Shown here: positions 17,581-26,802 of the stretch, in pieces
How the letters are laid out: each line of letters starts with the position of its first letter
Numbering within the stretch: the first letter of the stretch is position 1
NCBI GenBank assembly: GCA_046349395.1
Contig: JAXMCK010000005.1
Coordinates: 496,001-560,000, forward strand
Source of the DNA: JAXMCK01 sp046349395
Lineage (GTDB): Bacteria > Pseudomonadota > Alphaproteobacteria > Geminicoccales > Geminicoccaceae
Length of the DNA: 64,000 nucleotides
Direction: 5' to 3'
Made by a program: the position numbers and the translations under genes
Notes under the pieces: model-generated
Database searches by the model: none
Told to the model about the DNA's origin: nothing
What the model saw: the letters and a program-made list of their open reading frames with translations, nothing else

Positions 17581-19038
17581 ATGGCAGGGCGGCTTGGCAG
17601 GACACCGATGCTGGCTGTCGTCCTCCTGATTCTGTCCTGCTGCGCCCTCCCCCATCACGTCCGCGCCGAGTCGACTCCCGTCCCCGGTGAGATCGAACGC
17701 GTGCAGCAGCACGGCAATCGACTCCGCGGTCTCACTTATGTGCCGCTCTCCCGTGCCAGCGACACGGCGGAGCCTGCATCCATCTCGATGCGGCCGGTCC
17801 TCCAGATCCCCTATGACGGCGACCGAGGCGTGAACGTCCGCGGCGGCCTCCTGCCGATCGATGCCGACGGCGACGGCACCTACGAGTTCCTGCACTACAA
17901 CGGCTACCGGACCATGCGCGTCTATGCGCGGGACGGCACCAAGCTCTGGCAGATCGACAATCCGAACGGGCGGCTGCACCGCACCTTCGTCCATCGCGAC
18001 GCGATCGCCGTGCTCGATACCAATGGCGACGGCCGTCAGGAGATCATCCATTGCTGGGTCGATCCGGCGACCGGCAAGCGCAAGCTGATGCGCCGCGACG
18101 GGGCGACGGGTGCTGTGCTCGCCATGTCGGGCCAGATCGACGGTGTCGCCGCCGAATGCCAGCTCGGCGTGTTCAACATGGCCGGCAGCGCCACGCCTGT
18201 CGTCCTCCTATCCCGCGCGGCCCCGAAGCTCGACGGCTGCACCCGCAACTATGTCGACGAATGGAGCTCTGTCACCGCCTTCGACATGAACATGAAGCAG
18301 CTCTGGCGTCGGACCACCTGCAATGCCGGACATTACCCGGCCCCACTGGACGTCGACAATGACGGCGTCGACGAGGGCGTGTTCGTCGGCAAGTATCTCT
18401 ATGATGCCACCGGCAAGCTGATCTGTACCCTACCAGGTTGGGGCACGGATCATGTGGATGCCATGGTCATCGGCGATTTCGATCCTGGCCTTCCGGGCAA
18501 GGAGTTGCTGGCGGTCGGGACGACGGGTACGCGATTCTACTCCACGAATTGCACGGCCCGCTGGACGATCAAGACCGCCAAGATCAGGAATCCGCAGAAC
18601 GTGGGTGCAGTCCGCCTGGACCCGTCTTTGTCGCCCGTTCTCTTCGTGCGGCAGCGCGGCTCGGAGCCGCTGCGCATGACCTACCGGGTGAGCGCGCAGG
18701 GCCTCATCCTGTCGTCCTACTCCGACCTGTCGGCGCTGGAGCCGATCCCGCAGCAGAACGCTAATGTCGACGGAGCCACGGCGGACGAGGATCTCGTCGC
18801 CTGGTTCGGCCAGGTGCTGGACGCCAACGGCACCCGCCGGTTGTCGGCCGACTGGTACTGGAGCCTGCAGACCCTCCTCCCCGGTGAAGAGACGCTGAGC
18901 CCCTACGACCAATGGTCCAGTGCGGCGCTCGCCTTCGACCTCGACCATGACGGCCAGGACGAGATCATCGTGTGGGGCCGCGAACGCATCGTGGTCGGCA
19001 AAGCGGCCCCATCCGCCCCGGTGAGCATCTCGCACTAG
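17581..19038 (+). CDS. secreted FG-GAP-like beta-propeller protein, copy 3
   Basis: 485-residue intact paralogue. The signal peptide MAGRLGRTPMLAVVLLILSC ends at VRA-ES. It shares all six Asp-rich blade motifs with copy 1, for example DADGDGTYEFLHYNGYRTMRV, DTNGDGRQEIIHCWVDPATG, DVDNDGVDEGVFVGKYL and DLDHDGQDEIIVWGRER. Conserved Cys pairs (CTRNYVDEW, TTCNAGHY, LICTLPGWG) fit a periplasmic or extracellular location with disulfides. It starts 33 bp after the restored end of copy 2. The function is unknown; carbohydrate binding or lyase-like activity is only an analogy. Confidence 0.8.
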   Translation: MAGRLGRTPMLAVVLLILSCCALPHHVRAESTPVPGEIERVQQHGNRLRGLTYVPLSRASDTAEPASISMRPVLQIPYDGDRGVNVRGGLLPIDADGDGTYEFLHYNGYRTMRVYARDGTKLWQIDNPNGRLHRTFVHRDAIAVLDTNGDGRQEIIHCWVDPATGKRKLMRRDGATGAVLAMSGQIDGVAAECQLGVFNMAGSATPVVLLSRAAPKLDGCTRNYVDEWSSVTAFDMNMKQLWRRTTCNAGHYPAPLDVDNDGVDEGVFVGKYLYDATGKLICTLPGWGTDHVDAMVIGDFDPGLPGKELLAVGTTGTRFYSTNCTARWTIKTAKIRNPQNVGAVRLDPSLSPVLFVRQRGSEPLRMTYRVSAQGLILSSYSDLSALEPIPQQNANVDGATADEDLVAWFGQVLDANGTRRLSADWYWSLQTLLPGEETLSPYDQWSSAALAFDLDHDGQDEIIVWGRERIVVGKAAPSAPVSISH

Positions 19039-19492
19039 GCTCACTCCGCCGTCCTTCCGCTCACAGGCGGAGGCCATCGCCGGCAGTCCCCGGGCAAAGC
19101 ACGCGACCGCTGTTCAGGTCACCGCATCGGCCGATAGCCTGCCTGCCGCCTAAGGGTTCGGCTCGTCCATGGCGACGCCTCTGTTGGGAGCATCGCGCTC
19201 CCGCCGGTGCGAGGCAGCCTAGACAGACCCTCTACCACCCTCACCGAGTCGAGCGCCCAAGCTAGAAGTACCACCCGGTTGTAGCGGTGAGGACTTTTTG
19301 CACTGATTCGCGATCGGTTGCCACGATTTCGTGCCACAACGGGGCAGCACACTCTGCCTCTTGAGCACTTCTCGGCCACAACTGATGCGCGAAATGGTGA
19401 CTGGGCCAAAGTTCTCTTGTCCCGGGCTGACGCGCGAATGTACGCAAACGCTCCAGTTGAATCGGCCCTAAGCACTCTAAAGGATTGCGCGA
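19039..19492. other. 454-bp gap between propeller copies 3 and 4
   Basis: No supported gene. Open frames here are short or run antisense through copy 4. The right half (about 19260-19490) has lower GC than its surroundings and includes a run of T at 19292-19296, compatible with a promoter for copy 4. There is a small palindrome CACGA-TT-TCGTG near 19322. Nothing recognisable as a mobile element was found. Confidence 0.5.
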
Positions 19493-20914
19493 ATGCCCAA
19501 GATCGTCGCGCGACTTGCCCTTCTGTGCGTCCTCCTTACGGCTATCTTGGCGCAACCATCGCGCGCCGAAGACCGCCTGCTGCTCCTCGAGCGCCAGCGT
19601 GTGCAGGAGCACGGCAACCGCCAACGTGGCCTTGCCTACATGCTGTTGTCGCAGCGGACCCCCGGAGCGGAGCCCGCCACGTTCGACATGAAGCCGATCC
19701 TGCAGGTCCCGCTCGACGGCGACCGGACGACGAACGTCCGCGGCAACCTGCTGCCCATCGACGTCGACGGCACGGGTACCTTCGGGTTTCTGCACTACAA
19801 CGGCTACCGCGTGATGCGGGTCTTCGACCACTCTGGGCGGAAGCTCTGGCAGATCAGCAATCCTCAGGGTCGTGTCCACCGCACCTATGTCCATCGTGAC
19901 GCCATCGCCGTCCTCGACACCGACGGTGACGGTCGGCAGGAGATCCTGCACTGCTGGCTGGAGGCGCGCACGGGCCGACGCCTGCTGGTCCGACGCGACG
20001 GGCGAACGGGGGTCGTGCTGGCGAGCACGCCTTCGGCGGACGGCGCCACGTCGGAATGCCAGGAGGCGGTGTTCCGCTTCGCCGGCACGCCCGGACCGAT
20101 CCTGCTCGTCGCGCGGACCGGACCTCCTGCTGCCGGATGCGGCAATGGCGGGATCGACACCTGGGACGCCGTCACCGCCTACGACATGAACCTGCGCTAT
20201 CTCTGGAGCAGCACGACATGTAACGCAGGTCACTATGTCTGGCCTCTCGACGCCAACGGCGACGGCGCGCCCGAGGCCGTGTTCATCGGCAAGTACCTTT
20301 TCGATGCGCAGGGGCGCCTGCTCTGCACCCTGCCGGGCTGGGGGCACGACCATGTCGACTCGATGGTCGTCGGCGACCTCGATCCACTGCGCGCGGGCGT
20401 CGAGGTCCTGGCGGTGGGTGCGACGGGCACCCGCTTCTACTCGGCGACCGGCTGCCTGCTGCGCTGGACCATCCCCAACCGTGTGATCCGCAACCCGCAG
20501 CAGACGAGGGCTGTCACCCTGGCCCCCGGTGCGGCCCCAACCCTGTTCGTTCGCCAGCGCGGGAGCGAGCCCAAGGGCACCACGTATCGGATCAGCTCCG
20601 CAGGCAGGGTGATAGGCGCCTATGCCGACCAGTCGCCGCTGGAGCCCATGCCGCAGCAGAACGCCAATCTCGACGGCGCAGCGGGGTCAGAGGATCTGCT
20701 CGCATGGTTCGGCCAGGTGCTGAGTCCGACCGGGGCGCGCCGCCTCGGCGTGGAGTGGTACTGGAATCTCAGGCCGCTGCTGCCGTCCGAGCGGGCCGTG
20801 AGTGCCTACGACCACTGGGCGAGTGCCGCCCTCGCTTTCGACCTGAACGGCGATGGACGCGACGAGTTGACCGTCTGGGGCCGCGACCGGATCGTCGTCG
20901 GCACGCGGAAGTAG
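19493..20914 (+). CDS. secreted FG-GAP-like beta-propeller protein, copy 4
   Basis: 473-residue paralogue, the most diverged of the four. The signal peptide MPKIVARLALLCVLLTAILA ends at SRA-ED. Motifs are retained: DVDGTGTFGFLHYNGYRVMRV (first loop degenerate), DTDGDGRQEILHCW, DANGDGAPEAVFIGKY, GDLDPLRAGVEVLAVG and DLNGDGRDELTVWGRDRI. Cys positions around TTCNAGHY and LLCTLPGWG are conserved. Only 34 bp separate its stop from the GTG start of the downstream glycosyltransferase, so co-transcription with the GT4/PqqD/GT2/nucleotidyltransferase set is plausible. Confidence 0.8.
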   Translation: MPKIVARLALLCVLLTAILAQPSRAEDRLLLLERQRVQEHGNRQRGLAYMLLSQRTPGAEPATFDMKPILQVPLDGDRTTNVRGNLLPIDVDGTGTFGFLHYNGYRVMRVFDHSGRKLWQISNPQGRVHRTYVHRDAIAVLDTDGDGRQEILHCWLEARTGRRLLVRRDGRTGVVLASTPSADGATSECQEAVFRFAGTPGPILLVARTGPPAAGCGNGGIDTWDAVTAYDMNLRYLWSSTTCNAGHYVWPLDANGDGAPEAVFIGKYLFDAQGRLLCTLPGWGHDHVDSMVVGDLDPLRAGVEVLAVGATGTRFYSATGCLLRWTIPNRVIRNPQQTRAVTLAPGAAPTLFVRQRGSEPKGTTYRISSAGRVIGAYADQSPLEPMPQQNANLDGAAGSEDLLAWFGQVLSPTGARRLGVEWYWNLRPLLPSERAVSAYDHWASAALAFDLNGDGRDELTVWGRDRIVVGTRK

Positions 20915-20948
20915 GCCCCCCGGCCACCACGCCCGCGTTGACCGGCCA

Positions 20949-22127
20949 GTGGACCTCACCGATCATCCTGCGGTGACGGGCCTGATCTCGCCGCCTCCCA
21001 CCGTGGACGCTGCCCCGCTCCGGGTCATGGTCTTCGCCCAGGCCTATCGGCCCAGCATCGGCGGCGTCGAACTGCTGCTGGCCGCCGTTCTCGATTCTCT
21101 CGCCGAGCAAGGCTACCAGGCCCTCGTCGTCACCAACGCCACCGACGCGTGCGGAAGCGACCGCATCGGCCGTGTGGACGTCCTGCGCCTGCCGATGGCC
21201 GTGGCGATCGAGCGACGCGATGCGACGCTGATCGCAGAGTGCCTGGGCGCCGTCGCCGAAGCGAAGCGACGCTTCCGCCCCGACCTGGTCCACGTTGCGG
21301 TCACCGATCCCACCGGCTTCTTCCACCTGAGGACTCGCCGTGCCCATCCCTCTCCGACACTGACGACGCTCCACGTGTCGGTGGAGCGCCTTCTCGGCGG
21401 CCCGGCCCCGCTCCTTCGGGAGTTGCTCGACACCTCCTCGCGCATCGGCGCTTGCTCGCAATCCCTCCTCGACGAGGTCACTTCCGCCTTTCCCCATCTG
21501 GCGGACAGCACCGTGCGCTGCCTGTCCGGCGCGCTCTGGCCGTCACGCGCGCCGACGCCTCCGCCGGACGGCCCGCCCCGCCTTCTCAGCCTCGGCCGGC
21601 TCGTCGCCGACAAGGGCTTCGATCTCCTGCTCCGGGCCATGCCGTCGATCCAGCAGCGGTATCCCTCGACACGGCTCCTTCTCGCCGGCGACGGTGACGA
21701 GCGCCCAGCACTCGAAGCACTGGCCGCAGCGCAGGGCGTCGCCGACGCCGTGACGTTCGCCGGGTGGGCGGCACCGGACACCGTGCCCGACCTTATGGCT
21801 GGCTCCACGGCCGTGATCGTGCCTTCGCGCTGGAAGGAGGCTTTCGGCCAGGTCGCGGCCCAGGCGGCCCTGATGGGCCGCCCGGTCGTCGCCACCGCCA
21901 CCGGCGGTCTGGTCGAGATCGTGCAGCACGGGATCACCGGATTGCTGGTCGAGCCCGAAAGCGCGCCGGCCCTGGCGACCGCCGTCGACCGGCTACTGGC
22001 CGATCCGGCCGCCGCCACGCGCATGGGTCGGGTGGCACACGAGCGGGCCCAACGGCTCTACTCGCTCGACGCTACGGTTTCGGGCTATCAGGCTCTCTAC
22101 GGGAGAGCGATGGGAGCAGCCGCGTGA
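20949..22127 (+). CDS. glycosyltransferase family 4
   Basis: 392-residue GT-B retaining glycosyltransferase. The N-terminal domain has VMVFAQAYRPSIGGVE, the usual glycine-rich acceptor-side start. The C-terminal nucleotide-sugar domain has LLSLGRLVADKGFDLLL, LLLAGDGDERPALE and the donor-binding WKEAFGQVAAQAALMGRPVVATATGGLVE with its E-x7-E signature. The GTG at 20949 is used; a start nearer 21003-21027 would fit family alignments as well. Its stop overlaps the GTG of the PqqD-like gene (translational coupling). Donor and acceptor are unknown. Confidence 0.88.
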   Translation: MDLTDHPAVTGLISPPPTVDAAPLRVMVFAQAYRPSIGGVELLLAAVLDSLAEQGYQALVVTNATDACGSDRIGRVDVLRLPMAVAIERRDATLIAECLGAVAEAKRRFRPDLVHVAVTDPTGFFHLRTRRAHPSPTLTTLHVSVERLLGGPAPLLRELLDTSSRIGACSQSLLDEVTSAFPHLADSTVRCLSGALWPSRAPTPPPDGPPRLLSLGRLVADKGFDLLLRAMPSIQQRYPSTRLLLAGDGDERPALEALAAAQGVADAVTFAGWAAPDTVPDLMAGSTAVIVPSRWKEAFGQVAAQAALMGRPVVATATGGLVEIVQHGITGLLVEPESAPALATAVDRLLADPAAATRMGRVAHERAQRLYSLDATVSGYQALYGRAMGAAA

Positions 22128-22537
22128 CCGACGAGACCCTCGTCACCAATGATGCGCAAGTAGCGAGCAAGGTGATCGACGGCGAGGCGATCCTCATCCA
22201 CCTCGGCACCAGCGTCTACTACAGCCTGGACGGGGTGGGTGCAGCCCTGTGGCAGGCCTTCGCCCGCGGCGCCACGACGGCCGAGGCGGTCGCCCTGGCG
22301 GCCGAGGCCTGCGCGATCCCGCCCTCGACGGCGCGGGAGTCCGTGACCACGCTCGTCGAGCAGCTTCGCGCCGAGGACCTGCTCGTCGCCGCCCCGCCGC
22401 GCGCCGTGCCGGCCCCGGACAACGCCCCGGGCTCACTCGTCTGGTCGCCGCCGGTCCTCGGCCGCTACGACGACATGATGGCGCATCTGGCACTCGATCC
22501 CCCGCTGCCGACCTTCGACCGGTCGGGCACGGCGTGA
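22124..22537 (+). CDS. PqqD family peptide-chaperone-like protein
   Basis: 137 residues. The N-terminal 90 match the PqqD fold: VASKVIDGEAILIHLGTSVYYSLDGVGAALWQAF, then a winged-helix-like part ending LVEQLRAEDLLVA. PqqD-type domains bind leader peptides in PQQ and other RiPP pathways. Related ones also occur in HPr-kinase-like cassettes of exopolysaccharide/exosortase loci. The C-terminal 45 residues are Pro-rich. GTG start at 22124, overlapping the glycosyltransferase stop; its own stop overlaps the next GTG. No radical SAM gene and no obvious precursor peptide lie next to it. Confidence 0.82.
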   Translation: MTDETLVTNDAQVASKVIDGEAILIHLGTSVYYSLDGVGAALWQAFARGATTAEAVALAAEACAIPPSTARESVTTLVEQLRAEDLLVAAPPRAVPAPDNAPGSLVWSPPVLGRYDDMMAHLALDPPLPTFDRSGTA

Positions 22538-23214
22538 GCGGTCTTCCCGTCACCTGCATCCTGCCAGCGCACGACTCCGCCAGCTTCATCGCCCTGGCAC
22601 TGGCCTCAGTCCTGGCCCAGACGCAGCCGCCGGCGGAGATCCTGGTGGTCGACGACGGCTCGACCGACGGCACGGCTGCCATCGCGGCAGCCGTCGATCC
22701 GCGCATCACGATCCTGCGCACGGACGATCAGGGCCCGGCCGCGGCCCGCAACCGCGGCCTCGCCGCGACGAGCTCGCCGCTCGTCGCCTTCCTCGATCCG
22801 GACGATCTGTGGCTGCCCGACAAGCTACAGCGGCAGCAGGCGGCCCTGACCCGTACCGGCCGCCGTCTCGCCTTGACCCATGTCGAATCGTTCTGGTCGG
22901 GGCCGCCCCCGCCCGGTGCCGGCCACCCGCGGACGGGCATCGTGCCGGGCTACGCTACCCCTGCTCTCCTGGCCGAGCGCAGCCTGTTCGACGAGATCGG
23001 CCCCTTCGACGAGAGCCTGTGGTTCGCCGATGCGCTGGACTGGCTGATCCGCGTCGAGGCGGCCGGGCACGAGATCGCCATGCTTCCCGAGGCCTTGGTC
23101 CGCCGCCGCCTGCACGGGAACAATCTCACCACGCGCCGCGACGCCGACAGCCGGGCCGAGTTCCTGGCCGTCGTCCACCGCCGGCTCCGCTCCCGGCGTG
23201 CTGCCGCCGCATGA
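22534..23214 (+). CDS. glycosyltransferase family 2
   Basis: 226-residue GT-A inverting glycosyltransferase. The nucleotide-binding start is VTCILPAHDSASFIALALASVLAQ, then ILVVDDGSTDGT, AARNRGLA and the metal-binding FLDPDD (a DxD variant). The acceptor-side segment is FDESLWFADALDWLIRV. GTG start at 22534 overlaps the PqqD-like stop, and its stop overlaps the next ATG, so the four genes are translationally linked. The sugar and acceptor are unknown. Confidence 0.88.
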   Translation: MSGLPVTCILPAHDSASFIALALASVLAQTQPPAEILVVDDGSTDGTAAIAAAVDPRITILRTDDQGPAAARNRGLAATSSPLVAFLDPDDLWLPDKLQRQQAALTRTGRRLALTHVESFWSGPPPPGAGHPRTGIVPGYATPALLAERSLFDEIGPFDESLWFADALDWLIRVEAAGHEIAMLPEALVRRRLHGNNLTTRRDADSRAEFLAVVHRRLRSRRAAAA

Positions 23215-24227
23215 AACGGGTGCCGCGTCTTGGCCGCCTGGTCCGCCTGGCCCTGCCGCACGCCTTCGAGCTGGATCCCGTCCGCGTCGTGCTGCAGGGA
23301 CCCGACGCGCCGGCCGCCCTCGAGCGGCTGATCGCCGAGTCGATGTCGTCGTCCGACGCTCGCCTGCGTCTCGCCGGCTTCTACCCGCTCTTCGGCGCCG
23401 TTCTCCTAAGTGGCGGACACGACCTGCCGTCGGCCTTCGCGGCGCGCCTGCGCGTGGCCCTCATCCACGAGCGGGCGCGCTGCGAGGCCATCGCCGCCAT
23501 CGCCGGCCGGGCGTTCGCCGCCCTCGACGCCGCGGGCATCTCGCCCACGCTCGTGGGCGGTTGCGCCTTCGCCGCTCACTATCCGGACCCGGCGCACCGC
23601 CATTGCCACGATCTCGATCTCCTGGTCGACGACCCGGCCCAGGCGATCAGGGCTCTGGCAGAGGCCGGTTTCGAACCCGGCACCGATCGCAACCATCCAC
23701 ACTGTGTGAGGGACCGCAGCGGCTTCCCGCTCGTGCTGCACCGGCCGGACGGCGTCCCGCTGCAGACCACCATGGCCGACACCTGGCTCGGCCGCTGCCG
23801 GCTCGGCGAGGCCGCCGCCCTCGTCGGCCGCCGCTGCAGCGACATCGTCGACGGCGGCCCGCGAGCCCGCCGCGCCCTGGTCGATGTCGCCGTCCTCGCC
23901 CGCAATCTCGAAGCGTCGAAGCTCGCGACCGCCTGCGCGGCTCAAGGGTCCTCGCTTGCCACCTGGGCCGTCCTCGACCTCCTGAACGAGCTTGGCCTCG
24001 ACCGTCCCGACCTGACCGACATCCTGGCCGACCGGGCCGAGCCCGCGTCCCCGGTTCAGCTTCTCCTGCGGGCCGTCCATACACGTCGGCAACGGCCGCT
24101 GGATCTCCTCGCCGCCGCCAGCCCGATCCGCGACCTCCCGGCCATCCTCCTCGCCGGCGCCAGGCTCGCCCGCCGCCGCCCGGGTGCCGCCTTCCGCCGG
24201 CTTGCCGCTTGGCTCAGGCCGGCGTGA
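23211..24227 (+). CDS. nucleotidyltransferase family protein (NTP_transf_5-like)
   Basis: 338 residues. The minimal nucleotidyltransferase core is visible: LVGGCAFAAHYPDPAHRHCHDLDLLVDD, with the Gly-Gly pair and a DxD metal site, near residues 110-145, followed by a helical C-terminal region ending in basic sequence. Proteins of this family accompany PqqD-like domains in RiPP and polysaccharide loci; their chemistry is not established. The ATG at 23211 overlaps the GT2 stop. The last 14 bp overlap the convergent ThDP enzyme gene. Confidence 0.78.
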   Translation: MKRVPRLGRLVRLALPHAFELDPVRVVLQGPDAPAALERLIAESMSSSDARLRLAGFYPLFGAVLLSGGHDLPSAFAARLRVALIHERARCEAIAAIAGRAFAALDAAGISPTLVGGCAFAAHYPDPAHRHCHDLDLLVDDPAQAIRALAEAGFEPGTDRNHPHCVRDRSGFPLVLHRPDGVPLQTTMADTWLGRCRLGEAAALVGRRCSDIVDGGPRARRALVDVAVLARNLEASKLATACAAQGSSLATWAVLDLLNELGLDRPDLTDILADRAEPASPVQLLLRAVHTRRQRPLDLLAAASPIRDLPAILLAGARLARRRPGAAFRRLAAWLRPA

Positions 24228-25911
24228 CCACAACGTCGAGCAGCGCCTGCCGCCGCTCCTTCTGCACGACGTGCAGGGCTTCCGCGATCGCCTCGGGCAA
24301 CTCGGCCGGATCCTCCACCCGCCGGCCGTGGCCGCGGCTCGCCTGGACCAGCAGCGAGAAGTCCGGCGTCGGCCGCAGCGACGTCAGCGGCATCTCGTTG
24401 GCGCGCGCCGAGAACCCGTCCGGGTAGACCATGCGCGTCGTCTTGTGCACGGCGTTCCACACGCCGTTGTTCATGACGATCGTCAGCACCGGCAGGTCCA
24501 GCGCCTCGGCAAGCTGATGGCAGGCCGGCGGGTTCGCGAACAAGTAGCTGCCGTCACCGACCGTCGCGACCACCGTCCGCTCAGGGTGCGCGAGCTTGAT
24601 CCCGAGGGCCGCCGGCAAACCGAAGCCGAGCCCGCCGGCCGGCGGAAAGCCGAAATAGCTTCCGGCCCGGCGGAAGTTCATCACCGACGGATCGACGCCC
24701 AACTCCGAGACCAGGACCGCATCCTCGGGCAGCGCTTCCGCCAGGCGCCGCGACACGAACCCAGGATGCATGGGCGGCCCAGCACCCTTGTCCGCCGTCG
24801 CCCACCGCGCCACGCGCCCCTCGACATGCCGTGCCGCCAGCGTCGGCCGCCGGTCGGCAACGCCATGCAACCTCGGCTCCAGGGCTGCCGTCAGCAGGGC
24901 GAGGCTCGGCGCCAGATCCCCCTGCAGCGTCAGGTCCGCCGGGAACCCCCGCACCGGTGTGCCGGCGAACAGCGGATCGGGGCCGAGCTGGATGACCTTG
25001 CATCCCTCCTGAAGCGGATGGCGCTGCGGCAGCCAGGGGACCAGCGAATCGAGGACGAGCACGCAGTCCGCCGGGGCCAGCACCGGACCCGGATCGAAGC
25101 CCGCGTGCATCGGATGATCTGCCGCCATCGAGATCCGCGAGGTCCAGAACTCGACCACCGGGATCCCGCAGCGCCAGGCGAAATCGGCCAGCGCCTGGAA
25201 CGCGTCGTGAAACGCCCCCGCCCTTTGCGTCACGATCACGGGCCGCTTCGCCGCCGCCAGCCACGCCGCCGCCGTCTCGATCGCGTCGGGTGCCGGCACG
25301 CTCGGGGCCGCCGGCTGCTGCCGTGCCGGCTCGGGCAGGACGATCCCGTCCACGGCCTGACACAGGATCTCGCGCGGCAGGGAGAGATAGACCGGCCCCC
25401 GCGGCGGGCTCATCGCGATCGCCAGCGCCCGGTCGATCAGCTCCGGCACCTGTTCCGGCAGCTTCAGCTCATAGTCCCACTTCACCATCTCGCGGAGCAT
25501 GCCCGCTTGGTCGCGCATCTCCTGCCCCCAGTGGATCGGCAGGTCGCGGGCCCCCGTCCGCCCGCCCTCGACCACGGGCGTGCGCCCCGAGAGGACCAGC
25601 ATCGGCACCTGATCGGTGCGCGCGTTGATGACCCCCATCAGCGCGTTGGCGAGCCCGACATTGGTGTGGAACATCACGGCCAGCGGCCGGCCGGTCGCAA
25701 GGTAATGCCCGTGCGCCATCCCGATCGCCGCCGATTCGTGGGTGACGGCGACAGGGACCGGCATGTTCAGCCCGGCCGAGGGTGCGCGGCACCAGCCCTC
25801 GATCAAGGGCGCGAAGTCGGTCCCGGGATTTGCCAGAACATGCGTGATGCCCCGCGCCCGGAGCGTCGCGAGCAGGGCCTCGGCGGCCGTGGTGACGGGC
25901 AGGTGACGCAT
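24214..25911 (-). CDS. thiamine-diphosphate-dependent enzyme (acetolactate synthase / benzoylformate decarboxylase-like)
   Basis: About 565 residues with the three-domain ThDP fold. The N-terminal Pyr domain has VTHESAAIGMAHGHYL with the catalytic Glu. The middle domain contains KRPVIVTQRAGAFHDAF. The C-terminal PP domain has the cofactor motif GDGSYLFANPPACHQ up to MNNGVW. It belongs to the same superfamily as acetolactate synthase but the 2-oxoacid substrate cannot be assigned. An ATG seven codons upstream (25932) is possible; 25911 has the better ribosome-binding site (GGAGAGGAAGCC). Divergent from the cyclase-family gene. Confidence 0.86.
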   Translation of the reverse strand: MRHLPVTTAAEALLATLRARGITHVLANPGTDFAPLIEGWCRAPSAGLNMPVPVAVTHESAAIGMAHGHYLATGRPLAVMFHTNVGLANALMGVINARTDQVPMLVLSGRTPVVEGGRTGARDLPIHWGQEMRDQAGMLREMVKWDYELKLPEQVPELIDRALAIAMSPPRGPVYLSLPREILCQAVDGIVLPEPARQQPAAPSVPAPDAIETAAAWLAAAKRPVIVTQRAGAFHDAFQALADFAWRCGIPVVEFWTSRISMAADHPMHAGFDPGPVLAPADCVLVLDSLVPWLPQRHPLQEGCKVIQLGPDPLFAGTPVRGFPADLTLQGDLAPSLALLTAALEPRLHGVADRRPTLAARHVEGRVARWATADKGAGPPMHPGFVSRRLAEALPEDAVLVSELGVDPSVMNFRRAGSYFGFPPAGGLGFGLPAALGIKLAHPERTVVATVGDGSYLFANPPACHQLAEALDLPVLTIVMNNGVWNAVHKTTRMVYPDGFSARANEMPLTSLRPTPDFSLLVQASRGHGRRVEDPAELPEAIAEALHVVQKERRQALLDVVVTPA

Positions 25912-26013
25912 GGCTTCCTCTCCGATCGCCACGGCATCGTGCCGCCCCGCTCGACCTTCCGCCAGCCTCGTCCGCGTGCTTTGTTCCGGCCCACACCGGG
26001 GAGGACAATCGCC

Positions 26014-26802
26014 ATGTCGAACGCCGCCGATCTCCTGGCCCAGCTCGCTTCGGCCCTATCATCGGGATCGGTGAAGGTCGTCGACCTGACGCAGACGCTG
26101 CGGCCCTCGACACCCGTCATCCAGCTGCCGCCGATCTTCGCCCCCTCGCACGCCTTCGCGATTCAGGAGATCTCGCACTACGACGATCGCGGACCCGCCT
26201 GGTACTGGAACAATATCAGCATGGGCGAGCATACCGGCACGCACTTCGACGCCCCGGTGCACTGGATCACCGGCTCGAAGCTCGACCAGGCCTCGACCGA
26301 CACCATCCCGGCCCAGCGCCTGATCGCACCCGCCTGCGTGCTCGACTTCTCGACGGAGGCGGCGGACGACGACGACTTCCTGCTGGAGCCCTACAACGTC
26401 CAGCACTGGGAGGAGCGCCACGGCCGGATCCCTGAGGGCTCCTGGGTCCTGATGCGCACCGACTGGAGCAAGCGGACCGACCCCGCGGCCTTCCTCAACG
26501 CCCGCGACGACGGCCCCCACGTGCCCGGCCCCACCCCCGACACCATGCACTTCCTCGTCGAGGAGCGCGGCATTTGCGGCTGGGGTGTGGAGACCGTCGG
26601 CACCGACGCCGGTCAGGCCGGCATCTTCGACCCGCCCTTCCCGGCCCACAACATCCTCCACGGCCACGGCCGCTTCGGCCTCGCCAGCCTCACCAACCTC
26701 GACCAACTCCCGCCCAAGGGTGCCCTGATCGTGACGCCGCCGCTCAAGATCGAGAACGGCTCCGGCAGCCCCTTACGCGTGCTGGCGCTGGTACCCGCCT
26801 AG
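26014..26802 (+). CDS. cyclase family protein (kynurenine formamidase-like metal hydrolase)
   Basis: 262 residues. The metal-binding signature HTGTHFDAPVHW (H-x-G-T-H-x-D-x-P-x-H) near residue 75 is characteristic of the cyclase/kynurenine formamidase superfamily. Family enzymes hydrolyse amides or esters such as N-formylkynurenine. GGGGAGG lies 7 bp before the ATG. Its divergent partner is the ThDP enzyme, a combination that suggests a small carboxylic acid degradation unit, though no substrate can be named. The 3' end overlaps the opposite-strand SDR gene by 4 bp. Confidence 0.86.
   Translation: MSNAADLLAQLASALSSGSVKVVDLTQTLRPSTPVIQLPPIFAPSHAFAIQEISHYDDRGPAWYWNNISMGEHTGTHFDAPVHWITGSKLDQASTDTIPAQRLIAPACVLDFSTEAADDDDFLLEPYNVQHWEERHGRIPEGSWVLMRTDWSKRTDPAAFLNARDDGPHVPGPTPDTMHFLVEERGICGWGVETVGTDAGQAGIFDPPFPAHNILHGHGRFGLASLTNLDQLPPKGALIVTPPLKIENGSGSPLRVLALVPA

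Noticed and set aside
19039..19492. Transposon remnant between propeller copies 3 and 4
   Set aside because: No transposase-like frame, no terminal inverted repeats and no target duplication could be found.
14336..20353. Several long minus-strand frames opposite the propeller genes (hundreds of codons each)
   Set aside because: They mirror the coding phase of the plus-strand genes, lack signal peptides or families, and recur in every paralogue at the same offset, as expected for GC-rich antisense shadow frames.
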